Source: Tersicoccus mangrovi (GTDB taxonomy: Bacteria; Actinomycetota; Actinomycetes; Actinomycetales; Micrococcaceae). Taken from it: a stretch of DNA of 64,000 nucleotides. A model generated the notes under the pieces. The model saw only the letters and a program-made list of their open reading frames with translations, made no database searches and had not been told where the DNA came from. Made by a program: the position numbers and the translations under genes. The stretch covers positions 72,787 through 136,786 of the forward strand of contig NZ_JBAJMW010000009.1 of the NCBI RefSeq assembly GCF_036881825.1, read 5' to 3'. The first letter of the stretch is position 1. Every line of letters begins with the position of its first letter. This document shows positions 42,994-52,034 of the stretch, piece by piece.

Positions 42994-43180
42994 GACGCCG
43001 GCGTGTCCCGGGATCTGATGCGGCGGGTGGCGCGCAACAGCGTCGTGAATTCCGCCCACGAGCCGGCCCCGAGGCTCGCGGGCCCATCCCCAGCCGGGGA
43101 ATCGGCCGTGAGGTTGCCCGGAACCGGGTCCGGCGGCCCGGCATCGGCGTAGCGTGGAAGCAAGCACACGGGAGGCCGCC

Positions 43181-44278
43181 ATGAGCTCGAACTGGTTCCG
43201 CTGGGCGCCCGCCGCCGCCGTCCCCGCCGTCGTCGCGGTGGGTCTGGTGGTCAGCGGCGCAGCCGCAACGCCCCCACCTTCGCCCGCGAGCGCCGAGCAG
43301 GTGCTGGCCCTGCTGGCCGCGCACCGCAGCCAGCAGTTCTCCGGTGAGGTCGAGCAGCGCACCGACCTCGGCCTGCCGTCGATACCGTCGAAGGCTCTCG
43401 GGTCGGACGCGGCTGCCTCCAGCACCGCCGCCGCCCTGGACCTGCTCACCTCCGCGCACACGGCCCGCGTGTACGCCGACGGCCCCACGAAGCTGCGCGT
43501 CCAGGTGATGGACCAGCTTGCCGAGCGGGACGTCGTGCGCAACGGCACGACGGCGTGGACGTGGGACTCGTCGACCCGGCGCGCCACCCGCACCACCCTG
43601 CCCGCCGCGTCCGGCTCCGGCGTCACCGGCCCGGTCAGCCCGGACTCCATGGCACCCGACACGCTGACCCCGGACGCGCTGGCCCAGCGCTTCCTGGCCG
43701 CGGTCGGCCCGTCGACCACCGTGACGGTCGGGGAGCCGGTGACGGTGGCCGGCCACGGCGCCTGGACGCTCGTGCTCACGCCCCGCACGTCGGGAACCCT
43801 GGTCGGGTCGGTGCACATCGCCGTCGAGTCGACCACGGGGTTGCCGCTCGCCGTCGACGTCTACGCGAAGGGCCAGACCGATCCCGCGTTCCACGTCGCG
43901 CTGACCTCGCTCGACCTGCGCGCCCCCGATCCCTCGGTGTTCTCGTTCACCCCGCCGGCCGGCGCCACGGTGACCCAGCAGCAGCTGCCCACGTCGTCGC
44001 ACTTCTCACACCCCCTGACGCCGGCGAAGCAGCAGGCCGCCAAGGCGAAGGCCGCGAAGCTCGCGGCGACCGGCCCGCGCTGGGACGCCGTCACCGTCAT
44101 CCCCGCGGCGAGGGTGCCCGGTGACCTCGCCCGCTCCCCGCTCGTCGCGCAGCTCGCGACCCCGGTGCCGGGCGGCCGATTGCTGTCCACCTCGCTCGTC
44201 AACGTCCTGCTCACCGACGACGGCCGGGTGATCACCGGCGCGGTCCCGGCGAGCACGCTCGAGGCCGCCGCCCGGTGA
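43181..44278 (+). CDS. Exported LolA/RseB-like protein
   Basis: A 365-residue exported protein. An N-terminal hydrophobic segment (PAAAVPAVVAVGLVVSGAAA) is followed by a domain resembling the LolA/RseB or DUF2092 fold (SGEVEQRTDLGLPS, TKLRVQVMDQLAERDVVRNG, TTAWTWDSSTRRAT). A Lys/Ala-rich stretch near residue 285 precedes a final beta-rich part. There is no lipobox cysteine. GGGAGG precedes the ATG and a TAGCGT -10 lies at 43150-43155. Immediately downstream are an ABC ATPase and permease, a recurrent actinobacterial trio. Function unknown; envelope sensing or lipid binding is plausible. Confidence 0.72.
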   Translation: MSSNWFRWAPAAAVPAVVAVGLVVSGAAATPPPSPASAEQVLALLAAHRSQQFSGEVEQRTDLGLPSIPSKALGSDAAASSTAAALDLLTSAHTARVYADGPTKLRVQVMDQLAERDVVRNGTTAWTWDSSTRRATRTTLPAASGSGVTGPVSPDSMAPDTLTPDALAQRFLAAVGPSTTVTVGEPVTVAGHGAWTLVLTPRTSGTLVGSVHIAVESTTGLPLAVDVYAKGQTDPAFHVALTSLDLRAPDPSVFSFTPPAGATVTQQQLPTSSHFSHPLTPAKQQAAKAKAAKLAATGPRWDAVTVIPAARVPGDLARSPLVAQLATPVPGGRLLSTSLVNVLLTDDGRVITGAVPASTLEAAAR

Positions 44279-44331
44279 GCCGGCCCGGTGAGCGCACGCC
44301 CGTGAATACCCGCAGAGAGCAGAGCCGGTGA

Positions 44332-45372
44332 ATGGTCGAGTCACCCCCTCGGCCCGATGACCGTGGCGTGACGCCCGGACCGGCATCCGTCGCGTCCCCG
44401 GCTTCCGCGATCGCCACCCGCGGGCTCACCAAGACCTTCGGCAACCACACCGCCGTCGACGCCCTCGACCTGACCGTGCCGCGGGCCAGCGTCTTCGGCT
44501 TCCTCGGGCCCAACGGCTCGGGCAAGACGACGACGATCCGCATGCTGCTCGGCCTCGTCGCTCCCACCGGCGGACGGGCGGAGGTCCTCGGCGAGGCCGT
44601 CCCCTTCCGCCTCGCCCGCGTGCTCCCCCACGTGGGCGCGCTCGTCGAGGGTCCGGCGTTCTACCCGTTCCTCAGTGGCGAGGCCAATCTGCGCCGGCTC
44701 GACACGGCCGACCCGCTCACCGAGCCCCGCACCCGGTCCGCTCGGATCGGCGCGGCGCTCGAACGCGTCGGCCTCACGCATGCCGCCCGGAAGAAGGTGC
44801 ACGCCTACTCGCTCGGCATGAAACAGCGCCTCGGACTGGCGGCGGCGCTGCTCGCCCCCCGGGAACTGCTGGTGCTCGACGAGCCGACCAACGGCCTCGA
44901 TCCGCAGGGCACCCGAGAGGTCCGCGCGCTGATCCGCTCGCTCGCCGACGACGGCACCACGGTGTTCGTCTCGACGCACCTGCTCGCCGAGGTCGACCAG
45001 GTGTGCACCCACGCGGCCGTCCTCCGGGCCGGCCGGCTCGTCGCCCAGGGCACCCTGGACGACCTCCGCGGCGACGCCCGGTCACGCGTGCGCGTCACCA
45101 CCCCGGACACGGACGCCGCGCTCGGAGTGCTCCGCCGGCTCGGGCTCACCGCCGAGACCGCGGCGCCGGACACCATCGACGCCGCCTGGCCGGCCGCCGA
45201 GGCCGGCGTCGACACCGCGGCCGCCGGCCGAGCCGGGCGCACGGCCACCGAGGACGTGGTCGCGGCACTCGTCGCCGCCGGCGTCCGGGTGCGCGGCTTC
45301 ACCTCCACCGGCACCACGCTCGAGCAGCGGTTCGTCGAGTTGACCGGGGAGGGTTTCGATGTCGCCGGCTGA
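44332..45372 (+). CDS. ABC transporter ATP-binding protein
   Basis: A 346-residue ATPase of the daunorubicin/CcmA exporter type. Walker A GPNGSGKTTTIR near residue 60, signature YSLGMKQRLGLAAALL, Walker B LLVLDEPTNGLDP and the switch His in VFVSTHLL are intact. A polar ~28-residue start and a ~100-residue C-terminal extension flank the core. It overlaps the permease start by 14 bp, so the two form one exporter. The substrate is unknown. Confidence 0.9.
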   Translation: MVESPPRPDDRGVTPGPASVASPASAIATRGLTKTFGNHTAVDALDLTVPRASVFGFLGPNGSGKTTTIRMLLGLVAPTGGRAEVLGEAVPFRLARVLPHVGALVEGPAFYPFLSGEANLRRLDTADPLTEPRTRSARIGAALERVGLTHAARKKVHAYSLGMKQRLGLAAALLAPRELLVLDEPTNGLDPQGTREVRALIRSLADDGTTVFVSTHLLAEVDQVCTHAAVLRAGRLVAQGTLDDLRGDARSRVRVTTPDTDAALGVLRRLGLTAETAAPDTIDAAWPAAEAGVDTAAAGRAGRTATEDVVAALVAAGVRVRGFTSTGTTLEQRFVELTGEGFDVAG

Positions 45373-46282
45373 GCCCGCAGCGGCAGATCCCGACCGCCCG
45401 GACCCCTCTCCGGCGAGCCCCGCACCGACGAGCGCCGACCCGTCGACCGGCCGCGGCCCGCGGGCGAGCACCGTCGCCCTGGCCCGATCGGAGATCGGCC
45501 TCCTCTTCCGGCGCTGGCGCACATGGGCGATGCTCGCGGCACTGGCCGCCGTACCGGTGCTGATCGGCCTCGCGGTGCGCTTCTCCCCCGGCCGGGCGGC
45601 GAGCGGCCGCGGGCCGACGTTCCTCGACCAGGTGACGCACAACGGATTGTTCGCCGGCGTCGTGGGCCTCGTCGTGAGCATGCCGCTCTTCCTGCCGCTC
45701 ACGGTCGGCGTCGCCGCCGGGGACACGATCGCCGGCGAGGCGAGCCTCGGAACGTTGCGCTACCTGCTCGCGGCGCCGGCCGGGCGGGTGCGGCTGCTCG
45801 TCGTCAAGTACGCGGCGACCGTGGTGTTCTGCGCGGCGGCGGCGCTGGCCGTCGTCGCCGGTGGCGTGCTGGTCGGCGTCACCCTGTTCCCCCTCGGGTC
45901 CGCCACCCTGCTCTCCGGGACCGCGGTCGGGCCGGTCGAGGCCCTGGGGCGGTTGCTGCTCATGGCGGGGTACGTCACGGTCTCACTGCTCGGTCTGGCC
46001 GCGATCGGCCTGTTCGCCTCGACGCTGACGACGGTGCCGGTGGGCGCGATGGCGGCGACGATCGTGCTCGCCGTCGTCTCCCAGGTGCTCGGCAGCCTCG
46101 ACCAGCTCGACTGGCTGCACCCGTGGCTCTTCACGGACCACTGGCTCGACGTCGCCGACCTGTTGCGCGAACCGATCGCCTGGGGCTCGTTCGGGCAGAA
46201 CGCGCTGCTGCAGGCCGGGTACGTCGCGCTGTTCGGCGCCCTGGCCTACGGGCGGTTCACGACGAAGGACATCCTCAGCTGA
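45359..46282 (+). CDS. ABC-2 type transporter permease
   Basis: A 307-residue permease with six or so membrane helices (residues ~55-300) after a Pro/Ala/Ser-rich cytoplasmic start. AGDTIAGEASLGTLRYLLAAPAGR is the typical ABC-2 segment (seen as GEASLGTLRYLLAAP). The ATG lies inside the end of the ATPase gene. It works with the preceding ATPase and, by position, with the LolA-like protein. Confidence 0.88.
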   Translation: MSPAEPAAADPDRPDPSPASPAPTSADPSTGRGPRASTVALARSEIGLLFRRWRTWAMLAALAAVPVLIGLAVRFSPGRAASGRGPTFLDQVTHNGLFAGVVGLVVSMPLFLPLTVGVAAGDTIAGEASLGTLRYLLAAPAGRVRLLVVKYAATVVFCAAAALAVVAGGVLVGVTLFPLGSATLLSGTAVGPVEALGRLLLMAGYVTVSLLGLAAIGLFASTLTTVPVGAMAATIVLAVVSQVLGSLDQLDWLHPWLFTDHWLDVADLLREPIAWGSFGQNALLQAGYVALFGALAYGRFTTKDILS

Positions 46283-46316
46283 CGGGTCCCTCCGGGGAGT
46301 TTGGCAGGATGAGGGG

Positions 46317-47153
46317 ATGAGCGAAGCGCAGCCCGTCCTCGGCGTCATCGGCGGTTCCGGTCTCTATCGGCTGCCCGGAGCGGACGTCATCGACAGTCGG
46401 AGGGTCGAGACCCCGTACGGTGCCACGTCCGCCCCCGTGACCCTCGCCCGGCTCGGTGGGCGCGAGATCGCCTTCCTGCCGCGGCACGGAACCACGCACG
46501 CCCTGCCCCCGCACCGCATCAACTACCGGGCCAACCTGTGGGCGCTCGCCTCGCTCGGAGTCGAGGCGGTGCTCTCGAGCGCTGCGGTCGGGTCGCTCTC
46601 GCCCGACCACCGGCCCGGCCAGTTCGCCGTCGTCACCGACGTGCTGGATCGGACCAGCGGCCGCGCCGACACGTTCTACGACGGGACGAACGACGCGGGC
46701 GTCCAGCACCTGCAGACCACGCAGGTGTGGTGCCCGCACCTGCGTGCCGCCCTCATCCGCGCCCTGAACCGGCACGACGAGGATCACCGGGACCGGGCGG
46801 TCCTGGCCGTCATCAACGGTCCCCGCTTCACCAGCGAGGCCGAGTCGGCCTGGCTCCGTTCGGCCGGTGCCGACCTCGTCAGCATGACGCAGTACCCCGA
46901 AGCCGTCCTCGCCGCCGAGCTGAACCTCGGATACGCCACCCTGGCCTACGTCACCGACGCGGACACCGGGCACGACGGCTCGGAACCCGTCTCTGCCCAA
47001 CTGGTCTTCGACCGGCTCGCGGCGGCCCAGGAGCGGGTGCTCGCCGTCCTCGGCACCGTCGCGGCCGACTGGGAAGAGCCCTACCGGTCGCCCCGGGCGA
47101 TGGACCCGCAGGCGGTGGCCCGCGTTCTCGCGCAGCCGGTGGTCGCCGCGTGA
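46317..47153 (+). CDS. S-methyl-5'-thioadenosine/purine nucleoside phosphorylase family
   Basis: A 278-residue class II nucleoside phosphorylase. GVIGGSGLYRLPG, phosphate-binding FLPRHGTTHALPPHRINYRAN (seen as LPRHGTTHALPPHRINY), SSAAVGSLSPDHRPG, the substrate segment NGPRFTSEAES and VSMTQYPEA are MTAP features. MTAP recycles methylthioadenosine. GAGGGG precedes the ATG. The epimerase gene is coupled to it (GTGA), the order found for Rv0535-Rv0536 in M. tuberculosis as I recall it. True substrate (MTA or a modified nucleoside) is open. Confidence 0.85.
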   Translation: MSEAQPVLGVIGGSGLYRLPGADVIDSRRVETPYGATSAPVTLARLGGREIAFLPRHGTTHALPPHRINYRANLWALASLGVEAVLSSAAVGSLSPDHRPGQFAVVTDVLDRTSGRADTFYDGTNDAGVQHLQTTQVWCPHLRAALIRALNRHDEDHRDRAVLAVINGPRFTSEAESAWLRSAGADLVSMTQYPEAVLAAELNLGYATLAYVTDADTGHDGSEPVSAQLVFDRLAAAQERVLAVLGTVAADWEEPYRSPRAMDPQAVARVLAQPVVAA

Positions 47154-48202
47154 CCCGGCTGCTCGTGACCGGAGGAGCCGGGTTCATCGGGTCCCGGATC
47201 TGCGCCCTCGCCCGCGAGCGGGGCTGGACGGTCCGCGTGCTCGACGCCCTGGACCCGGGCGTGCACGCGAGCGTCCCGGAGCTGCCCGAGGGGGTTGAAC
47301 TGGTCCGGGGATCGGTGACCGATCCGGCGAGCGTGCGCGCGGCGCTGGCCGCCGTCGACGTCGTGAGCCATCAGGCGGCGAAGGTGGGCCTGGGGGTCGA
47401 CTTCGGCGACGCCCCCGACTACGTCGCCACCAACGTGGGGGGCACCGCCGTCCTGCTGGCCGAGATGCAGGCGTGCGGGGTGGGCTCACTCGTGCTCGCC
47501 TCGTCGATGGTGGTGTACGGCGAGGGGGCGTACCGCTCCCCCGGCGGGCGCATCGTCCGGCCTGCTCCCCGGCAGGTGGCCGACCTGGAGGCCGGCATGT
47601 TCGACCCCCGCGACCCGGGGACCGGCGAGCCCTTGACACCCGCGCTGGTGGACGAGGACGACGCCGTCGACCCGCGCAACGTCTACGCCACCTCCAAGCT
47701 CGCCCAGGAGCACCTGGCCGCGAACTGGGCGCGGGAGTCGGGCGCGGCGGCGATCGCGCTGCGCTACCACAACGTGTACGGCCCCGGGATGCCGCGGGAC
47801 ACCCCGTACGCCGGGGTGGCGAGCATCTTCCGGTCCGCCCTGGCTCGCGGTGAGGCGCCGCAGGTCTTCGAGGACGGGCGGCAGCGGCGTAGCTTCATCC
47901 ATGTCGACGACATCGCCGCAGCGAACATCGCCGCCGTCGACGCGGTGCTGTCCGACGATGCGGCCGCGTTCCGCGCTTTCAACGTCGGCTCGGCCCACGT
48001 GCACACCATCGGTGACCTCGCCGCCGCGCTCAGCGACGCCGTCGACGGTCCGCCGCCGGAGGTGACCGGCCGGTTCCGCCTGGGTGACGTCCGCCACATC
48101 ACCGCCTCCTCCGAGCGGATCCGTGAACAACTGGGCTGGTCGGAGCAGCACGAGTTCGCCGCCGGGATGCGGGAGTTCGCCCACGCACGCCTGCGGGACT
48201 GA
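47150..48202 (+). CDS. NAD-dependent epimerase/dehydratase (GalE-like)
   Basis: A 350-residue extended short-chain dehydrogenase. The Rossmann motif VTGGAGFIGSRIC starts at residue 5; the catalytic triad is seen as SSMVVYGEG and YATSKLAQE (YxxxK), and RRSFIHVDDIA is the sugar-nucleotide region. The product is probably an NDP-sugar; the specificity is not determinable. The GTG start overlaps the phosphorylase stop (GTGA), so the two are coupled. Confidence 0.86.
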   Translation: MTRLLVTGGAGFIGSRICALARERGWTVRVLDALDPGVHASVPELPEGVELVRGSVTDPASVRAALAAVDVVSHQAAKVGLGVDFGDAPDYVATNVGGTAVLLAEMQACGVGSLVLASSMVVYGEGAYRSPGGRIVRPAPRQVADLEAGMFDPRDPGTGEPLTPALVDEDDAVDPRNVYATSKLAQEHLAANWARESGAAAIALRYHNVYGPGMPRDTPYAGVASIFRSALARGEAPQVFEDGRQRRSFIHVDDIAAANIAAVDAVLSDDAAAFRAFNVGSAHVHTIGDLAAALSDAVDGPPPEVTGRFRLGDVRHITASSERIREQLGWSEQHEFAAGMREFAHARLRD

Positions 48203-48248
48203 CCGGCACGTCGTCGGCGCCGGTGACGGGATCCGTGCCTCGGGACCC

Positions 48249-48254
48249 TAGGAT
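48249..48254 (+). promoter_or_regulatory. -10 element of the GT2 gene (leaderless start)
   Basis: TAGGAT, then CGCATC and the ATG at 48261. This could start a separate transcript for the GT2-DUF2064-methyltransferase genes. Confidence 0.5.
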
Positions 48255-48260
48255 CGCATC

Positions 48261-48917
48261 ATGGAGCGCCTCGACATCGTCTTCCCGTGCCTGAACGAGG
48301 CCGCTGCACTCCCCCGCGTGCTGGACCGGCTCCCGCCGCATTCCCACGCGATCGTCGTGGACAACGGCAGCACCGACGGGTCCGCTGCCGTCGCCGCCGC
48401 GACGGGCGCGACGGTGGTGACGGAGACCCGGCGTGGTTTCGGCGCCGCCGCGCACGCCGGCCTGCTGGCCGCCACGGCACCGCTCGTCGCGTTCTGCGAC
48501 GCCGACGCCTCCCTCGACCCGGCGGAACTCGACGGCTTCCGCCGCCTCGTCGAGGACGGCGAGGCGGACCTCGTGCTGGGGGCACGGAGGCCCGGTCGCG
48601 GTGCCTGGCCGCTGCACGCCCGTGCTGCCAACGCAATCCTGGCCCGGCGGATCCGCCGGGCCACGGGCTACCCGGTCACCGATCTCGGCCCCCTCCGGCT
48701 GGCGCGACGGGAGGACCTGCTCGCCCTCGCCCTGACGGACCGTCGCAGCGGCTATCCCCTCGAGATGGTCCTGGCGGCGTCGCGCGCCGGCTGGACCGTG
48801 GCGGAGCGTCCCGTCGCCTACGCGCCGCGCGTCGGCCGCTCGAAGGTCACCGGCACCGTTCGCGGGACGGTCACCGCCGTCCGCGACATGTCGCGGCTGC
48901 TGCGGGCCCACGCGTGA
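48261..48917 (+). CDS. Family 2 glycosyltransferase (DPM-type)
   Basis: A 218-residue GT-A glycosyltransferase without membrane anchors. IVFPCLNEAAALPRVL, VVDNGSTDGSA, RRGFGAAAHAGL and the DxD-like metal motif FCDADASLDP near residue 80 are as in dolichyl/polyprenyl-phosphate sugar synthases. It may transfer a sugar to a polyprenyl phosphate. It is coupled to the DUF2064 gene (GTGA). The counterpart I recall in M. tuberculosis is Rv0539. Confidence 0.85.
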   Translation: MERLDIVFPCLNEAAALPRVLDRLPPHSHAIVVDNGSTDGSAAVAAATGATVVTETRRGFGAAAHAGLLAATAPLVAFCDADASLDPAELDGFRRLVEDGEADLVLGARRPGRGAWPLHARAANAILARRIRRATGYPVTDLGPLRLARREDLLALALTDRRSGYPLEMVLAASRAGWTVAERPVAYAPRVGRSKVTGTVRGTVTAVRDMSRLLRAHA

Positions 48918-49645
48918 CGGCCGCAGGGGTGAGCCGGTGGGACGCCCTGACGGTCGCCATCGTCGCCAAGGAGTGCCGCCCGGGTCGGGTCAAGACGCGG
49001 CTCTGCCCGCCGCTGCTGCCGGAACAGGCGGCGGAACTCGCCGCCACGAGCCTGGCGCAGACGATGTCGACGGTGCGCGATCTCCCGGTGCGGCAACGGG
49101 TCCTGTTCTTCGACGGGGATGCCGCAGGAGCCGGCGCGCCCGACGACGCTGCGGCGTTCACCGTCCTCCCCCAGCCCGGCGGCGGACTCGACGAGCGCCT
49201 GGCGCACCTCTGCGCAACCGTGACCGGTCCCCTGATGATCATCGGAATGGACACCCCCCAGCTCGCCCCCACGGACCTGACCCCGCTGCGCCGCGACTGG
49301 GCGCGTCCCGACCCGGAGGCCGACGCGTGGTTCGGGCCCGCCGCCGACGGCGGGTTCTGGGCCCTCGCCCTCGCCGAGCCGGCGCCCGAACTCATCCGGG
49401 GCGTGCCGATGTCCGTGGAGCGGACCGGTGCGGAGCAGCGCTCCCGGCTGGTGGCCGCCGGCCTGCGGGTGGGTGATCTCGGCACCCTCCGGGACGTCGA
49501 CGTCGTGGACGACGCCGTCGACGTCGCCGGGCTGTGCCCGGGGACGCCGTTCGCCCGGCTGTGCGATCAGTGGGGGCTGACGTCGCCCGCCGTCCCCGGC
49601 CGGCACCGCGAGTTCGGCGTCGCGTCCTCCGGGGACCGGCGATGA
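48914..49645 (+). CDS. DUF2064 family protein (CofC-like, TIGR04282-type transferase)
   Basis: A 243-residue GT-A-fold protein. VAIVAKECRPGRVKTRLCPPL is the nucleotide-binding start of the family (seen as KECRPGRVKTRLCPPL), then LMIIGMDTPQLAPTDL in place of the usual GxDxP motif, and GPAADGGFWALAL. Relatives are annotated as CofC-like or arsenosugar-type glycosyltransferases, but no arsM, arsS or F420 gene is here. Biochemical role unknown. The GTG overlaps the GT2 stop and the methyltransferase ATG overlaps its own stop. Confidence 0.83.
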   Translation: MTAAGVSRWDALTVAIVAKECRPGRVKTRLCPPLLPEQAAELAATSLAQTMSTVRDLPVRQRVLFFDGDAAGAGAPDDAAAFTVLPQPGGGLDERLAHLCATVTGPLMIIGMDTPQLAPTDLTPLRRDWARPDPEADAWFGPAADGGFWALALAEPAPELIRGVPMSVERTGAEQRSRLVAAGLRVGDLGTLRDVDVVDDAVDVAGLCPGTPFARLCDQWGLTSPAVPGRHREFGVASSGDRR

Positions 49646-50337
49646 GCGCCTGGGCCGAACAGGAAGCGAGCGGACTGCCTTCGGTGGACGTGGTCGCCAA
49701 CCCCTACAGGGACGCGCTCAACGGCGGCGCCCACGCTCTCGACGGCGGGGGGACGATCCACATCGTCGACGTCACGGGCCGGGTGCCTCCCGTGACGTGC
49801 GACGTCCGTCAGTGGATGGCGGAGCCGACCCCGTCCGACCGGTCGATCCTGGACCTCGTCGACGGCCCGATCCTGGACGTCGGCTGCGGACCCGGCCGGA
49901 TGCTGCAGGCGGCTCGCGACCGCGCTCTCGAGGCGGTCGGCGTGGACCTCAACCCCGAGGCGGCCGGGCTGGCGCGTTCGCGTGGGGACCGCGTCCTCGA
50001 GCAGTCGGTGTTCGCCCCCATCGCCGGGCGGTGGAACGGGTTCCTGTTGATCGACGGCAACATCGGTATCGGTGGCGATCCCCTCCAGCTGCTGCGACGG
50101 CTTCGCCGGCTCGCTCACCGCGGCGCCCGTCTGCTCGTGGAGACGGACCGCCAGGAGCATCTCGAGGAGCACTACCAGGCGGTGCTCTGCGACGAGGGTG
50201 GCCGCTGCGGGGAGCAATTCGCGTGGTCGCGGGTGGGAGCCCATCCGCTGCGCCGTCTCGCCCGCGCCGCCGACTGGACGCCCGTGAGCGAACACCGGAT
50301 CGACGAACGGACGATCAGCGTCCTCTCAGCGTCCTGA
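49642..50337 (+). CDS. Class I SAM-dependent methyltransferase
   Basis: A 231-residue protein with a methyltransferase core: motif I ILDVGCGPGRMLQAA near residue 77, AVGVDLNPEAAGLARSRG and the strand FLLIDGNIGIGGDP. About 70 residues precede it (NPYRDALNGGAHALDGGG), not a known domain to me. It is coupled to DUF2064 (ATGA). Its 3' end overlaps the convergent membrane-protein gene by 12 bp. The substrate is unknown, presumably the product of this cluster. Confidence 0.82.
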   Translation: MSAWAEQEASGLPSVDVVANPYRDALNGGAHALDGGGTIHIVDVTGRVPPVTCDVRQWMAEPTPSDRSILDLVDGPILDVGCGPGRMLQAARDRALEAVGVDLNPEAAGLARSRGDRVLEQSVFAPIAGRWNGFLLIDGNIGIGGDPLQLLRRLRRLAHRGARLLVETDRQEHLEEHYQAVLCDEGGRCGEQFAWSRVGAHPLRRLARAADWTPVSEHRIDERTISVLSAS

Positions 50338-50811
50338 CCCGCTGGCGTCGCCACGGGGACGGGCGCCGGCACCCCGGCGTTCGATGACCAGGACCAGACC
50401 GGCGACCATGACGGCCAGGATCAACCACACCACGCCGACGGCGAGGGCGTAGTCACCGGTCAGCAGGGTCGGGTTGCTGCTCTGCCGCTGGGCTCGCACC
50501 AGGGCCGGGACCGGCAGGGCCACCATGGCGCCGACGACGAGTCCACCCCGCAGCACCACGGCCGAGGCGGGGCGCCACGTCCCGGTCAGGCGGCGCAGTG
50601 GCCGCCCGACCGCGTGCGTGAGGGGGACGAGGACACCGTCGTGCAGGGCCACCGCCGCCGCGAGCCAGCCCAGCAGACCCAGCAGCTGCGGCGGCCCGAG
50701 CTCACCGACCAGACCGAGGACGCCCACACCGAGCTGGACGACGCCGAGGACACCCAGGAGCACGCGGACCGGACGCGGACCACCGCGCGGTACGCCGGCG
50801 CCGCTCGTCAC
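50326..50811 (-). CDS. Small integral membrane protein of unknown function
   Basis: A 161-residue protein with four membrane helices (VLLGVLGVVQLGVGVLGLVG, LGLLGWLAAAVALHDGVL, a segment near residues 85-105, and LAVGVVWLILAVMVAGLVLV) and a basic tail. No family was recognised. The GTG overlaps the oxidoreductase stop (GTGA), so the two are coupled and it may be a membrane partner of that enzyme. Confidence 0.7.
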   Translation of the reverse strand: MTSGAGVPRGGPRPVRVLLGVLGVVQLGVGVLGLVGELGPPQLLGLLGWLAAAVALHDGVLVPLTHAVGRPLRRLTGTWRPASAVVLRGGLVVGAMVALPVPALVRAQRQSSNPTLLTGDYALAVGVVWLILAVMVAGLVLVIERRGAGARPRGDASGSGR

Positions 50812-52034
50812 ACGATCACCTCCACGGAGGACAGCCACTTGGTCTGGAGCACCCCGGGCCGGCCGGGCGCGATGACCCGCGCCGGATAGCCGTGCTCCAG
50901 GTCCAGCACCGCGCCGTTCAATTCGAGTGCGACGAGGGTCTGCTCGTCGGCGGCACAGGCGGCGGGCATGGTCATCTCCCGGTAGCTTCCCTGCGGTTCC
51001 AGGGAGGTGAATCGCAGGGTCGAGGCCGCGGGCGCGCCGACGAGGGTCAGGAGCTCGCGGACCGGAACGCCCCGCCAGTGGGCGTTCTGGCTCCACCCCT
51101 CGACACACGCGATCGGCAGGTCGTGCTCCCGCTGGGGCAGTGCCCGGAGGGCTTCGAGCGTGAAGGACCGGGACCGCCCGTCATGCGTCACCGTCAGCGC
51201 CCACCCCGGATCACGGGCCAGCTCCCCGACGGCCGCCTGGGCGGAGGTCCGGTTGACCGGCACACCCTGGGGGCCGACCCCCATGCGGCGCGGGGCGAGC
51301 ACGTTGACGCCGGCGAGCGCGGGGAGGGACTGACCGGCCGTCGTCGTCACCAGTGCCGCCGAACCCAGGCCGATCGCGGCGAGCACGCCGCGCCGGCTCA
51401 CCCCGACCCGCGGGTCGGCGGCCCCCCGCCCGTGGGGGCGCAGCGGCCTGCGCCAGTGGTCCAGGATGACCGGGAGCTTGATCGCCACGTGCAGCACGAG
51501 CGAGCCGATGATCACCCAGGCCAGCCAGTAGTGGGTCTGCCGGAACGGGAAGGGCCACGGGTACCACTGGTAGGTGTTGATCAGGCCGATCGTCACCTGC
51601 ACCAGGCTCGCGGACACGAACAGGGCGATCGACGCACGCTCCAGGGCGTGAGGCATCGACCGGACGGGCGGCCACTCGAGCAGCCGCGGGTACACGCTCC
51701 ACAGTTTGCCCAGCAGCAGCGGGATCGCCGCGATGCCGGCGGTCACGTGGACGCCCTGGGTGATCCGGTAGAGGGAGACGGGACGGGTGGGCAACAGTCC
51801 TGCGGAGGACAGGGCCGTCGTCGCCGACGCATCCTGCAGCACATGGGAGAAGACGCCCGTGGCGAAGCAGGTCAGGAATGCCGCGCCCAGCCAGCGGCCG
51901 AGCACGACGGTGAGACGCGGGTGCCGGACCGGCGACCGTACGGCGCGTTCCATCCGGTCCACCAGCGTCGGCCTGCCGGTGAGCCCATCCCCGCCGGCCG
52001 GCCGCTGAGTGCCACGACGGCTGTGCCCCTGCAT
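50808..52034 (-). CDS. Cytochrome b-like membrane domain fused to a molybdopterin oxidoreductase
   Basis: A 408-residue protein. The N-terminal ~200 residues have four hydrophobic helices with spaced histidines (FSHVLQD, GVHVTAG, TYQWYPWPFPFRQTHYW, LVLHVAIKL), like diheme cytochrome b561 or b-type subunits. An internal SRRGVLAAIGLGSAALVTT looks like a Tat-type segment, and the C-terminal ~170 residues are a sulfite-oxidase-type molybdopterin domain with the Mo-ligand Cys in IACVEGWSQN. The catalytic domain should therefore be outside the membrane with electrons passed to the heme domain. Substrate unknown. It is coupled to the small membrane protein downstream. Confidence 0.8.
   Translation of the reverse strand: MQGHSRRGTQRPAGGDGLTGRPTLVDRMERAVRSPVRHPRLTVVLGRWLGAAFLTCFATGVFSHVLQDASATTALSSAGLLPTRPVSLYRITQGVHVTAGIAAIPLLLGKLWSVYPRLLEWPPVRSMPHALERASIALFVSASLVQVTIGLINTYQWYPWPFPFRQTHYWLAWVIIGSLVLHVAIKLPVILDHWRRPLRPHGRGAADPRVGVSRRGVLAAIGLGSAALVTTTAGQSLPALAGVNVLAPRRMGVGPQGVPVNRTSAQAAVGELARDPGWALTVTHDGRSRSFTLEALRALPQREHDLPIACVEGWSQNAHWRGVPVRELLTLVGAPAASTLRFTSLEPQGSYREMTMPAACAADEQTLVALELNGAVLDLEHGYPARVIAPGRPGVLQTKWLSSVEVIV

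Noticed and set aside
48914..49645. DUF2064 gene as CofC of F420 synthesis or part of an arsenosugar pathway
   Set aside because: No F420 (fbiA, fbiB) or arsenic (arsM, arsS) gene is in the window; the family label alone does not support either role.
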